Shown: positions 35,385 to 46,325, counted from the stretch's first letter. The stretch is DNA of 64,000 nucleotides from Bathynomus jamesi (GCA_023014485.1 JAJOZX010009039.1:92501-156500), one strand, 5' to 3'. Notes: generated by a model not told the origin, from the letters alone. Translations and numbers: made by a program.

Positions 35385-36735
35385 ATACAAAGTTTTGTCC
35401 GATGAATAAACGCTGATATTCTTGTAATTATGAGGTCTATGGCTACTGAAATTCGGTTGATTTATTTAATATATAATTCTCGTGCTTCGAACACTATGCG
35501 TAGGCTATGCGTAGGCTAGGCGCTACATAGCGCCTAGCCTACCCAACCGTCAGCCATCATCATTTTCTCTTCATTCATTTCTCGCTGCATTTATCATTTA
35601 TTGCTTATTTTTAAGCATGGAATTTGAACGAAGAGACGTACGTAAGCTGATTTATTTCTTCTGGAAACGTGGAATGTCACCTGCAATCATAGCAGCAGAG
35701 ATAAATTCGACACTTGGTGCTGAAACAACAAATGAACGTACATGTCGTCGGTGGGTGGCTCAATTCAAGGAAAACAATTTCAATGTCGATGATAAACCAC
35801 GTTGGGGTCGACCATCACTGGATTTGAACACAGGTATACAAAACTTTCTGGATACAGAGAAGTATGCTACGACTAGGAGTATTGCATTAGAACTGGGAGT
35901 TTGTCACAGAACAATTCAGCAGCATCTTATTCAGATGGGGAAACGTTATTTATCTAATCGATGGATTCCACATTATTTAACTGTTGAACAAAAGGCAAAC
36001 CGTGAACGAATATGTTTAGAGTTGTTGGAGAAATATGCTGCAAATGATTTCTTGGGACAATTAATTACAATGAAGTTTGGATCTATTGGGACAATGATGG
36101 CAGCTATCACCATATGAGTTGGAGAGGAGATGGTGATATCCCAAATGTGGAAGTTCAACGGACGTTGACCATTCGTAAACATCTGCTCTCGGTATACTGG
36201 GACTGCAAAGGTGTTCTCCTTTTGGAGGTATTGCCACGTGGACAAACAATAAATGCTGATATTTACTGTCAGCATTTAGATCGCTTGAAGGTAGCAATTC
36301 AGCAAAAACGTCGGCGACTAGTTAATGGGGGATACCACCATCTTCACTACCTCCATGATAACGCGAAGCCTCATACAGCTGCTAAAACTGTTCAGAAACT
36401 GCGCGATCTCGGTTTTACAGTATTGCCACATCCCCCATATTCACCAGACCTCGCACCGTCTGATTTTTACCTTTTCTCCCACTTAAATCTTCAATTCGTG
36501 GTAGGAAGTTCCCATCTGCGGAAGAAATTCACGCTGTTCTAGATGCCTGGATTACCGCTAAACCACGGACATTCTTTGCACATGGCATCAGGAAATTGCC
36601 AGAAAGATGGCAAAAATGTATTGCAAATAAAGGCGATTACTTTGAACATCTTTCTACCACTGAAGATTAATTATGTTTGGTTTTATTGAATAAATTTTAT
36701 TTATCGGACAAAACTTTGTATACAATCCATATGTT
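35385..36735 (+). mobile_element. Mariner element with near-complete transposase gene
   Basis: Inverted ends TACAAAGTTTTGTCCGAT near 35388 and the complement near 36707-36724. About 1.34 kb, the usual mariner length. Confidence 0.8.
35617..36670 (+). pseudogene. Mariner transposase, two frameshifts
   Basis: About 350 codons, the normal mariner length. The N-terminal HTH region reads RKLIYFFWKRGMSPAIIAAE and WGRPSLDLNT. The catalytic core follows after a frameshift near 36075, where the expected TDE box reads NEVWIYWDNDG, so the first catalytic Asp also appears lost. HDNAKPHTA supplies the second Asp and PHPPYSPDLAPSDFYLF the third, at DD34D spacing. A second frameshift near 36480 precedes the C-terminus (IHAVLDAWITAKP to HLSTTED). 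Inactive copy. Confidence 0.85.
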
Positions 36736-37021
36736 TTCAATAAACTCGCATTGTGCACAATATGTATCATAGATCGAGCTTTCAAAACTTGTGAAAAAAA
36801 GAAGTACGGTAGCTACTAAATTTTTGCCCTCACATTAAAAAAGAAACTGGTACAAGTTACAAATAGTTATGAATTTTTGTAACTAGTTATAGTTACATTT
36901 ACTCGGGCCGAAAAATGTAACTACTCACCGTTACTGTTACTTATAAAAAGTAACGATTACCGAATTACTAATTACGTCACAGCACTGTACTGTATATATA
37001 TATACACACTATATATATATA

Positions 37022-37776
37022 CAGGGTGGGCCGTAAGTTTCCATACATAGGAAAAATTAAACGTTTGTTTTTATGTTTCAGATACCCTAAGAATATGCGT
37101 TTGACGTAAGATCTTGTTTACTGATGAAGCAAATTTTTACGTCAATGGAGAGGTTAATCGGCAAAACATACGTTATTGGAGTAATGCTAACCCTAACTGG
37201 CTGAGTCCGACGAAGATGCAAGGTGCCGGTAAAGTGATGGTGTGGGCCGGGATATGGGGTGACAGAATTATTGGACCAATTTTTATCAGTGGAAATCTTA
37301 ATGCCGAAAGGTATCTTAACATGTTGCAAGAAGAGATTTTCCCATCCCTGCTAAACGAGGAAGGTAACTTCCCAGTTTACTTCCAGCAAGATGGAGCTCC
37401 ACCTCATTATGGTCTTCACGTGCGTCGGTATTTGGATCAGCAGTTTCCGGATGCTTTGATTGGTCGGCGTGGTCCTGTGGAGTGGCCTCCCAGATCCCCA
37501 GATCTCACCCCCCTTGATTTCTATCTTTGGGGGCACTTGAAGGCCATGGTGTATCAGGAAAAGATACGAGACATAAATCATCTAAAGGAACGTATCACCA
37601 ACGCCATTACAAGCATAACGTCAACTGTGCTAATGCGTGTTCATCAACAGTGGGGAACACGTATTGAAATGTGTTTTCAAAACAATGGCAACCATGTAGA
37701 GCATATTATATAAATAAAAATGGTTGTCCATAAAAAAATGTTTATTTTTCCTATGTATGGAAACTTACGGCCCACC

Positions 37777-37779
<3 letters not shown>
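37022..37779 (+). mobile_element. Internally deleted mariner/IS630-type element
   Basis: Ends CAGGGTGGGCCGTAAGTTTC and its complement at 37760-37779, embedded in TA sequence. The N-terminal DNA-binding part of the transposase is deleted, giving a 758-bp element. Confidence 0.88.
37099..37713 (+). pseudogene. Mariner-type transposase, catalytic domain only
   Basis: The open frame starts just inside the left end and reads straight into the catalytic core: [19 protein letters not shown] (first Asp), [21 protein letters not shown] (second Asp) and [19 protein letters not shown] (third Asp). It ends NHVEHII. All three acidic positions are intact and there is no stop over about 200 codons, but the DNA-binding N-terminus is missing. 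The conserved frame suggests recent loss of that part. Confidence 0.85.
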
Positions 37780-37824
<45 letters not shown>

Positions 37825-37826
37825 AA

Positions 37827-38100
37827 ACACAGACCGTGCATGGAACAGGAACTCTTCTGGGAAAATTAAATCCACTATAGTCCGAATAAGTAATGGTAAA
37901 TGACAAATACCATAGTTTTTTCTTTTCATGATGCTAGCCCGACGTGGGCAACGGGTCTCTCGCAAAGAAAAACTATGGTATTTGTCATTTACCATTACTT
38001 ATTCGGACTATAGTGGATTTAATTTTCCCAGAAGAGTTCCTTGTTCCATGCACGGTCTGTGTTTAACATATAAGTTTCTCAGGGGACCATTCTGAGTTTT
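37827..38100. repeat. Inverted-repeat family A, copy 4 (short hairpin)
   Basis: Two short inverted arms (outer ends ACACAGACCGTGCATGGAAC and its complement) joined near 37965, lacking the central body. (TA)n lies on both sides. Confidence 0.75.
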
Positions 38101-38139
38101 GTATATATATATACTTATATATATATATATATAATATAT

Positions 38140-38950
38140 ATGTGACATATTTATTTAAAATTTGCATTAAACAAGGAAAGTTACAATTACTTCCCCTCTA
38201 AATACAAAAGAGCTTCATATTTCAGTTGACAAAGTGAGAAGGTCAGCATAAACCCACTAAATGTTATATCCAAGTATTCGTGTATTTATTTTGGTAACCA
38301 TCGTCAGATTTGAATCAATGAGCTTGTAAACATTAAGCCAGTTTACGTAACTATTTAGAAATATACTCAGTATATACTTTTCATTGAAATCAAAATTTGT
38401 TTTAACCTGGTCTCTTTTTGTCTGTATGAGAATATATTGTCATAATAGTGAAATTTTTATCTCAAATTTTACACAGCTTCATAAGCTCGCATGAGCAGGA
38501 ATTTTAAATGATTATTCTATATGAGTTTCTCATAAAGTCAGTTTGCATTAATGATTTTTTATGCGATTTACATATACAATTTTCATTCAATATTTAGGGA
38601 CTTCGCTTCATAAGTAGGGTTGCTCAAATCAACCCGATATAATAAGTCTATTCTGTGTTGAAGGAAAAATTCTTTATCTTCAAGAAAGAGTATACATGTT
38701 TGTCTACCTTTCCCACATTTTCAACTGCTGATGACGACATTTAACCTAATTTAAACAACCCCATAAACTTAACCTAATCTAATCTAACCTTCATTACATC
38801 TTTCTTTTATTATATTTAATAAGTTTCAATAAAACAAAAGAGCCTGAAACTGTGGTGATATTGCCAATATTACTTCCCGTCGTACGTTTGCTGTGCTACG
38901 ATGAATAAATGTGTGTATTCAAACGATTATCACAGTTTCGTAAGACAGCC
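38140..38950. other. Anonymous AT-rich DNA
   Basis: A short CCTAATCTAATCTAACC run (degenerate TTAGG type) near 38770. No gene. Confidence 0.55.
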
Positions 38951-38951
38951 A

Positions 38952-38954
<3 letters not shown>

Positions 38955-39002
<48 letters not shown>
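38955..39002. repeat. (CA)n microsatellite
   Basis: Nearly 50 bp of pure CA. Confidence 0.95.
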
Positions 39003-39004
<2 letters not shown>

Positions 39005-39379
39005 TAATGTACTCACTAAACTAAAAGGATGTATCTCGTACAGTTTTTCCTTTTTATTATTTGTGACAAATAGGAAATAAAATAAAAATGAAATCAACAC
39101 ATAATAAATTGATTTTCGTGTTTCAGAATTAAATTGAATGTCAACATTAAATGCGAACCACGTAACCTTTCTCACTTTTGCCCATATTTCCAATTTCGTT
39201 CACAAACTTTTCCATTGAGGCAAAAACCAAACAATTAAAAGGTGAAAACATTATATATATATATATATATATATACACAATCTGTATATACAGTTTGTCG
39301 TATTCTCTAAATATATTAACAAGTACATATAACAAAGGACTCCCCCCTCCCCAAAATAAAAACTGTTATACTTGCGTGA

Positions 39380-39411
<32 letters not shown>

Positions 39412-39657
39412 CATTCAGGTAAAAAAACACATAGAAATCAAATAAACTTTACTGATGAAACACGTATATTGTATTCAATGAGCACAATGTATGACAATCA
39501 AATATGCGATTTTTTTTTTTTAAGCCATTTTGTTGGTAGCTTTACTCGGCTCACAACGAAAATGTAACAACAACTACAACAAAACCAAATTTAAATTCAC
39601 TTTGTTAGTGCACTATATATATAAAATATCTACTAAAGTAATATATATATATATATA

Positions 39658-39693
<36 letters not shown>

Positions 39694-39740
39694 ATATTTA
39701 GGGATTATATATATATATATATACACACACAATATTTAGG
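39003..39740. other. Anonymous DNA with (TA)n and (CA)n tracts
   Basis: TA runs at about 39251-39273 and 39640-39685; CA at about 39388-39411. A direct repeat of ACACAATATTTAGGGAT occurs at about 39689 and 39729. No gene. Confidence 0.6.
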
Positions 39741-39746
39741 GATATA

Positions 39747-39964
39747 CACGGTGAACCAAAAGTAGGTGGACAGTACGTTGAATACGGTTTGTGTTATATT
39801 ATATTATAACTATGGTGTTCATTATAACTATGGTGTTTGTGTTATATTATATTAAATATTATAACTAAATTTATTTAAATTTTATTTTGTAATAGTATAC
39901 AAAAAAATTAAATATGTATTCTCAAAATAAACGTTATCATTTACTGTCCACCTACATTTGGTTC

Positions 39965-39968
<4 letters not shown>
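39747..39968. mobile_element. MITE family P, copy 2
   Basis: Matches 32743-32958 end to end, with a 20-bp internal duplication (ACTATGGTGTTCATTATA region). Inverted ends CACGGTGAACCAAAAGTAGG and CACCTACATTTGGTTCACC, TA flanks. Confidence 0.85.
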
Positions 39969-39969
<1 letters not shown>

Positions 39970-40009
<40 letters not shown>

Positions 40010-40194
40010 TATAAGGTGATAAAAATGGCATACAAGACAGCGAGAACACAGCACTAGAGCAGCAAAGAGTCGGGAACCTTTAAAAACAGCTTCAGAGCCA
40101 CATCACGTCATATAAAACAAATTTATCAGGAATAAAGAGCCGCAGGTATAAAATACACTGTTTTGTTATTCTTTTATAAATATAATGCGATAAG

Positions 40195-40228
<34 letters not shown>

Positions 40229-40395
40229 ATATATATATAATATATATATAATATATATACCTTTCAACCTTTCAAAGGTTCCGTGCGATATAAGGTAGCG
40301 ATCAATACGTAATTATTATTAAATTAATATAAGGAATTTGTCTGTCTTGTGTTAATGATAATAAAAAATAAAATATTACTACTAATAATTTAATA
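39970..40395. other. Anonymous DNA with (TA)n tracts
   Basis: TA tracts at about 39970-40005 and 40196-40258. No gene. Confidence 0.6.
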
Positions 40396-40397
40396 GA

Positions 40398-40912
40398 TGC
40401 GCCTCGGTGGTGTAGTGGTTAGCGTCGCTGACTACTACGAATCCATCGACCTCGGGATCGAGAGCCGGTGACGGCAGGCAGCGCGCAGCAAAACCCAGTT
40501 GTTCATTCTTCCACACAATAAAGAAGTGGTTGGTAGATAAATGAGTACCCTGGGGCAGAGCTGGGCACTTGCGGCATATTTTGCGGTACTGCGGTACTGC
40601 GGTACTACCGTACTACCAAACCGGTACCAAACCGGTACGCGGAAATTTGAATGCGGTAGCGGTACTGCGGTACATTCAGCGATCCTTTGCGGTACTGCGT
40701 TATGCGGTTTGCGGTTTGCGGTAGTACCGCAGTACCGCAGTACCGCAAAATATGCCGCAAGTGCCCAGCTCTGCCCTGGGGTAGCCTATTGGTTAAAACG
40801 CTGGTCTGCTGTTGGGGCGTGGTTCAGATTCCACGTTAAACTGTAGGTCTAAGGTGGAGTGAAAAGCTTGACCTTCGTCAGAATGAACAATTCGGGCGGA
40901 AGCAAACCAAAG
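40398..40912 (+). mobile_element. Dimeric tRNA-derived SINE, copy 2, split by a hAT MITE
   Basis: First tRNA-like head GCGCCTCGGTGGTGTAGTGG with an A-box-like TGGTGTAGTGG, then a degenerate B box (GGGATCGAGAGCC). The linker runs to ACCCTGGGG; the second head continues after the insertion with TAGCCTATTGGTTAAAACGC and GTGGTTCAGATTCCACG, then the body GGTCTAAGGTGGAG. The insertion 40556-40773 lies in the second head. Confidence 0.75.
40556..40773. mobile_element. hAT-type palindromic MITE (GCGGTAC family), copy 1
   Basis: 218 bp, ends CAGAGCTGGGCACTTGCG and exact complement. Flanked by the 8-bp repeat CCCTGGGG (40548-40555 and 40774-40781). The arms are built from GCGGTACT repeats. hAT elements make 8-bp duplications and often have CAGNG ends. 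No coding capacity. Confidence 0.9.
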
Positions 40913-41054
40913 GTTACCAAATGTAATAATAATATATTAGCAATAATATTAATATTTGAAACAAACTGTATTGTATTATTCATACGTGTTGTATTTCATA
41001 TTTTTTTTTAGATTTTGTTATTAATCGAAAACTTATATAATTAACGTAAAGAAC

Positions 41055-41545
41055 GACGCTTTGTATAGGAGAATTATCCGCGCAAGATGAGAGCGAAAGA
41101 ACGAAACAAATGAAAAAATGAGGTAACCACCCGGGAATCGAACCCGGGATCTTCCGATTGCCGGTCAGATATGATAACCATTACACCACGGGCCTCACTC
41201 AAACTCATTCTTTCGTTCTTTCGCTCTCATCTTGCGCGGGTAATTCTCCTATACAAAGCGTCGTTCTTTACGTTAATTATACTGCGTGTTTGCAGTTATA
41301 ATGTATATAATGTTACGGCATGCGGGAGGTGCCCCTTTGGGGCATTGGTTTCTGCGCGTATGTAGAGGGATTACGACATTTGTTTGAGTGAGGCCCGTGG
41401 TGTAATGGTTATCATATCTGACCGGCAATCGGAAGATCCCGGGTTCGATTCCCGGGTGGTTACCTCATTTTTCATTTGTTTTCGTTCTTTCGCTCTCATC
41501 TTGCGCGGGTAATTCTCCTATACAAAGCGTCGTTCTTTACGTTAA
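41055..41545. mobile_element. tRNA-derived SINE family 2, inverted copies
   Basis: A plus copy (41391-41466 head, tail to 41545) and a minus copy (head 41120-41196, tail to 41055), with a further plus-oriented tail at 41205-41265. Heads have a Pol III A box (TGGTGTAATGG), an anticodon arm TCTGA-CCGGCAA-TCGGA and a perfect B box GGTTCGATTCC in a CCGGG/CCCGG stem. The 7-bp acceptor stem does not pair, so these are SINE heads, not tRNA genes. Confidence 0.75.
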
Positions 41546-41591
41546 TATATATATATAATATATATATATATATAATATATATATATATATA

Positions 41592-42551
41592 AGCACCGGA
41601 CAAAAATTAGTCACCCCTAATTGCACCGATAGTAGGAAGTTCAAGGTCACACAGAGGGCGCTGATGTAGCATTGGTAAGTGACAAGTAGCGGTGACGTAG
41701 CACACAGGATCAGATCTGTTTCGTGAGGTGGTGAAGAACAAAGTGTGTGTTGGATATAGTCTGCAAAATGGGTCGTGAGGCAGACGTTACTCAGTGGCAA
41801 AAAGGAGCCATCGTGTTTGGCAGAGCCCACGGACACAAAATGTCTGAAGTAGCACAATTTGTTGGTGTGTCAACGCGTACTGTCCAGCGAGTTTACAAAG
41901 AGTGGTGTAGTTCGCAATCAACTGACAATCGACGGCGTAACTGTGGCCGGAAAACAATTCTCGACAATAGGGGCCGCCGCCATGTTTCTCGTCTAGTAAC
42001 TGCAAATCGTTTTCAAACCAGAGAACAATTGCTCCAAGAAACCAATGAGGTTCTCCAGCGACCAATTTCCGAACGGACATTGCGACGAGAACTGCATGCG
42101 ATGGACATCTGGAGCAGGGTACCACGGAAGAGGCCGCTGTTAACAGCAAGTCACAAATTGGCACGTTATAAATGGGCTCAGAGGCACAAAAACCGGACTG
42201 CGGCAGATTGGAAACGTGTAATTTGGTCCGATGAGTCCCGTTTTTGTTTGTTCTCCAATGATGGGAGGCGACGAGTACATCGCAGGTCCAATGAAGCCTT
42301 TAATCCTGAATGCGTCGAAGGTGTTGTTCAGGCTGGAAACAGAAAGTGAAGCGCAGGAATAGACACCCACGGACTCTGGCGGAACTTCGGGACCGGCTGA
42401 TGAACGAGTGGCAGCAAATCGATGTTCAGTACATGCACAACCTCGTAGAGTCTCTGCCTCGCCGGATTCGCGCGGTTATCAAGGCCAGAGGCGCCGTCAC
42501 ACGTTATTAGGTACATTCTGAGAGGGGTGACTAATTTTTTGTCCGGTGTGC
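41592..42551 (+). mobile_element. Tc1-like element with internal deletion
   Basis: Ends AGCACCGGACAAAAATTAGT and, from the right, AGCACACCGGACAAAAAATT, flanked by TA. About 960 bp. The deletion near 42335 removes the centre of the transposase. Confidence 0.88.
41768..42510 (+). pseudogene. Tc1-like transposase, DDE centre deleted
   Basis: The ATG at 41768 opens MGREADVTQWQKGAIVFGRA, two HTH motifs follow (MSEVAQFVGVSTRTVQRVYK; then ISERTLRRELHAMDIWSR), and the core starts with RVIWSDESRFCLF, the first catalytic Asp. After VQAGN at about 42341 the frame runs into about 90 bp that encode only the C-terminus (TLAELRDRLMNEWQQIDVQY, then SLPRRIRAVIKARGAVTRY) in another frame. The second and third acidic residues are missing. 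The N-terminal DNA-binding part is intact and could act as a repressor if expressed (inference). Confidence 0.88.
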
Positions 42552-42560
42552 TTATTATAA

Positions 42561-42562
<2 letters not shown>

Positions 42563-42602
<40 letters not shown>
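42563..42602. repeat. (TA)n microsatellite
   Basis: Pure TA directly abutting the LINE-B 3' end at 42603. Confidence 0.9.
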
Positions 42603-42606
<4 letters not shown>

Positions 42607-43650
42607 ATGAAAATGAAAAGGTTTATTGGCAGACTATAGTCCATATGACAAATATTATTAATACAATGACAGTTCATATACTAAGGATAGAAATATATAC
42701 AACTGATTAGAAATAATACTGTAATGTCGAAGTTAAGTGGAGCTACAGAGAGACGTTTTCGTACCAAGAAGCCCATAGCTTAGACTCTTAGAGGATAAAT
42801 AGCAGGACTCATGGATAGCTTGGATGATCGGGTTGGTTGATTTTTTAATTCTTTGCATTAGACTGTGTTGAGGGCGTCTTGCTACCTCCGGGAAGCTCGG
42901 GACATTGCGGGTGGCAAACATTTGCGAAGTTGAGCATCTCGGGGGTAATTTATGTAAGAGTCTAAAAGACCTGTTGTACAGCAAATTTAGAGTTCTGCCA
43001 GAACTTTTTTTATAATTCACTCACAGTTGTTGTCCGTATATATCACTGCAGAAAGTACGAAAGAGAGTATCTTTAGCTTCACTTGTACAGAATCGGAAGT
43101 TCCTTATGGTCATATTCGTTTTAGCACACAGGCTGCGAGATTGTTTTCTTATATCCGAGTCATCACTCAAGGAGCTGGTAATAGTTTGACCCAAATACTT
43201 AAACTCTTGTACTTCCTCAATTACTTCACCATTCATTTTAAACCTTATATCAGCTGGCTGATTACAGCTTTTAGGATGAAATTACATAACCTTAGTTTTT
43301 GTAACATTAAAAAGAATATCATGTTTCTGCGAATACACTTCGCAGACTTTTGGTAGCCGATCCAGACCTTTAATAGAGGGACTTAGTAACACCATATCAT
43401 CGGCATAAACTAAGTTATTTATCCTTGTGTTATCTACACAACATCCCACTGTTGCCTCATTAAGTGAAGCAATTAATCCGTCAATATACACATTAAACAG
43501 CATAGGGGAGAGCAAGGAGCCTTGTCTCTGCAAGAGGAGCCAAAACACTCGGATAGTACATTGCCCCACCTAACAGTGAAAGATTGGTGGGAATACCAAA
43601 ATTTAAATAAATTTAATATGTACATGGGAACCTTCCTGTCTTCTAGTGAT
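42603..43650 (-). mobile_element. LINE-B copy 3
   Basis: The 3' tail GAAAATGAAAATGAAAAGG lies at the (TA)n edge. On the minus strand the RT segments LLQRQGSLLSPMLFNVYIDG, NNLVYADDMVLLSPSIKGLD, ILFNVTKTKVM and VIEEVQEFKYLGQTITSSLS are readable in three frames. Truncated near 43650. Non-functional. Confidence 0.85.
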
Positions 43651-43810
43651 TTATAATTTAAGCGCCACAAGGATGGGGAATTGGGGCCGTAGATTCACGG
43701 CTCTCGCACTACTGTAGAGGGCTGTAAAGAAGAACGCTTTGACGGAAAGTTTCAAAAATAAGAGAATGCAGCGTTATACATGAAAATGATGGAACACCGA
43801 CGATAATTAT

Positions 43811-44290
43811 GTATATGTATTTGAGGTCATATTTATACAAACTTGTTTTGTTGTATTCGCAAATGGTTTTGTATATGTATTTGAGATTATATTTGCACAA
43901 ACTTGTTTGTAGTATTCGCAAATGGTTTTGTATATGTATTTGAGATTATATTTGCACAAACTTGTTTGTAGTATTCGCAAATGGTTTTGTATATGTATTT
44001 GAGGTCATATTTACACAAACCTGTTTTGTAGTATTCGCAAATGGTTTTGTATATGTATTTGAGGTCATATTTACATAAACTTGTTTTGTCGTATTCGCAA
44101 ATGGTTTTGTATATGTACTGTATTTGAGGTCATATTTACACAAACCTGTTTTGTAGTATTCGCAAATGGTTTTGTATATGTATTTGAGGTCATATTTACA
44201 TAAACTTGTTTTGTCTTATTCGCAAATGGTTTTGTATATGTATTTGAGGTCATATTTACACAAACTTGTTTTGTCGTATTCGCAAATGGT
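43811..44290. repeat. 60-bp tandem satellite, eight units
   Basis: Units of 59-66 bp start with GTATATGTATTTGAGGTCAT and end with TCGCAAATGGTTTT. Variants GAGATTATATTTGC mark units 2 and 3; unit 6 carries a 6-bp insertion. Because 60 is a multiple of 3, the minus strand has short open frames repeating TKPFANTTKQVYVNMTSNTY. I regard these as a by-product. Confidence 0.92.
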
Positions 44291-44420
44291 TTGTCTTTTC
44301 AGTTTTTAAGTTTACCGATTTACCTTTATAATATTTGTGAGTTTCAAAATCTTTATTTTTTTTTTTTACACTACTTCATTCCTAGTCAGTGTCGAGCGAC
44401 AGAAAGACGGTACTGACAAT

Positions 44421-44548
44421 TCCTTTTTAATAAATTTTAATATAAATTTTAATAAACCTTAATATAAATCTTAATAAAATTTAATATAAGCTTTAATAAA
44501 TTTTAATAAATTTCAATAAATTTTAACATAAATTTTAATATAAATATA
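44421..44548. repeat. AT-rich short tandem repeat
   Basis: Degenerate repeats of about 11 bp (AATAAATTTTA / AATATAAATTTT). Confidence 0.75.
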
Positions 44549-45770
44549 TTGCCAGTAGGCCTACTAGTATTTTTTTGACTTGGCATTAATACTTTCTATT
44601 TCCTCAAGAGCGCAGTTGGGGCAGAAGAAAACGAAATTTGTAGGTGTCGAGCTGTAAATGTTTAACTAAGAAAATCTATTATTTTATATAATGTAATTTT
44701 GATCGAAGTGTATTTCCAATGGGTACAAAGTGATTATTTAACTCATTATTGCAGAGGTGCCTACCATCTCGACAATCAAAGGTGAACGTTTAGTAAGCGT
44801 TCATAAACTATTATAAAACGTGTATGAACGTTCCGTAAGACTTAATAAATGAACGTTGTTTGGAGGGCTTAAATTGAATAAAGTTATCTGCATGGTCGTT
44901 AGCCAGGATACAATCAGTATAAAGTGGTCGCTATGAGACAAAGGGATAGCAGGTTTGTACAGTAATTGGAGGGTCATCAATTAATTTATTTATTTATTTC
45001 TCTGTATTGTTATTTTCATGCAGTGACTATACATGGTTTTTTTTCAAGTGTTCTTCATACTGAAGCTGTGTTGACTGAATTAGTCTTTTCAACTGCTAAA
45101 TATAATTACTGTACAATGTTTTGTTCAATGAAAGAGAATTTAGAAATTTTTTTTACACCCTAAAACCAGTTGAATTATTTTATTGCAGTTCTGAATATAG
45201 GAAACTATTCACCTGGGGGCTCGATATAGCTCTAACTCCGATTGAATCAAATCACCCCATGTGATTTCCATTGAAAATATAGTTCAATTTCAGCTCGTTA
45301 AATTTGAAGTATTTAGGGGGTTCTACAATAATTAACGTTTAAATATCAGAATTGTCCTGTGAGGGAACTCTCACACCTCGCTAATGTCGGCCTTCAAAAC
45401 CGATTTGTGTAGGTTAAAAAGTCGTGAAATATAATGGGACTATTTTAATTTTCGTGGTGGCCGTGGCTTGAATACAAAACGGAACCATTTTCACCGCTGA
45501 ATTTTTAATATTTACTAAAATTCATCAATTAATTTCTATTTAACCTTTTTTTAAAATTAAATATTTGATAAGTAATTTAGTATAAATTACATTACGTATA
45601 TATAAAGGCTTTTGTTTTAGAAAAGCCATTAATTACGTAGAATGTACTCATTCTGAATAATTTTACTCTGTGCTTGAGAGAAGAGCTAAAAAATTATTCA
45701 ACACCTTTTAAAGTATGGTCGCTGAAGTTTAAATAATATTTAGTGTTTTCAAATATATTTTTGTTAATGT
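44549..45770. other. Anonymous AT-rich DNA
   Basis: No gene or repeat recognised. Confidence 0.55.
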
Positions 45771-45774
45771 AGGT

Positions 45775-45985
45775 AGGGGGTTGCCTACACGCATGGGGGT
45801 TGCCCCCATGCGTGTGGGTTTTGTAATAGTACGTGTAAAAATCATCATTATACCATAATTCACCGCATGTCCGTCTGTACGTCTTTCTATCCTTCTGTCT
45901 CCTTTTCATGTCCAAACGGCTGGACCGATTTTCATGAAACTTGGTGACAACACCCTGTGGGATCCCTGGAGTGGTTTTAGCAACT
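45775..45985. repeat. Palindrome plus a possible widespread element motif
   Basis: CCTACACGCATGGGGGTTGC forms a hairpin at 45784-45818. Further on, AAACGGCTGGACCGATTTTC (about 45914-45933) followed by ATGAAACTTGG resembles a string I associate with repetitive elements in many invertebrates; I cannot name the family. Confidence 0.35.
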
Positions 45986-46271
45986 TTCTTTTCAGATCGG
46001 GTGTCTCAAAAATAAGTTATGCCAATTTATCCCAAAGACTATTTATATGTTAAAACACGAAGCACTTAAATTTCAAAAAATTTTGAACTTTTAAAATTTT
46101 CTTAAAATAAACCAAGTCTCAACACGCTTTTATAGAGTTTCATACACTTTCGTGGAATGAAGAAAATCAAGTTTGTGAATGAATTTAGAAAAGAATGTAG
46201 CCATCAAAATTTTTAGCTACGCATCAAAGCCATGATAGGTAAAAACAAATATGACAAGTTGTACCTGAAAT

Positions 46272-46325
46272 TTAAGTGCTTCGTGAGCTTCAAGTAAAAT
46301 CTGTGAAGCTATATTTAAAATTTAA
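46272..46325. repeat. Tandem host repeat split by MITE insertion
   Basis: TTTAAGTGCTTCGTGAGCTT and CAAGTAAAATCTGTGAAG recur after the insertion at 49505-49550, with a partial third unit at about 49552. The MITE at 46326 landed inside this array of about 50-bp units. Confidence 0.6.

Larger units (their letters stand above)
35149..36992. mobile_element. hAT-like non-autonomous shell hosting a mariner
   Basis: Left end CAGTGTTACAACAGTTAG and right end GTCACAGCACTG are inverted and of the CAGTG type seen in hAT elements. Subterminal GTTACT/AGTTAC words are repeated in both arms (35190-35240 and 36840-36970). TATATATA lies on both sides, but the (TA)n context makes the target duplication uninformative. 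The interior is occupied by a mariner (about 35385-36735). Confidence 0.5.

Noticed and set aside
41391..41466. Functional tRNA gene (Ala-like anticodon GGC)
   Set aside because: A and B boxes and anticodon/T arms look good, but the acceptor stem does not pair and the same head and tail recur at 41120 and partly at 24240, so it is a SINE head.
43946..44253. Protein with 20-residue repeats on the minus strand
   Set aside because: A by-product of a 60-bp satellite; frames are broken by 59- and 66-bp units.
43811..44290. CRISPR-like array
   Set aside because: Contiguous satellite units with no unique spacers, in a eukaryotic context.
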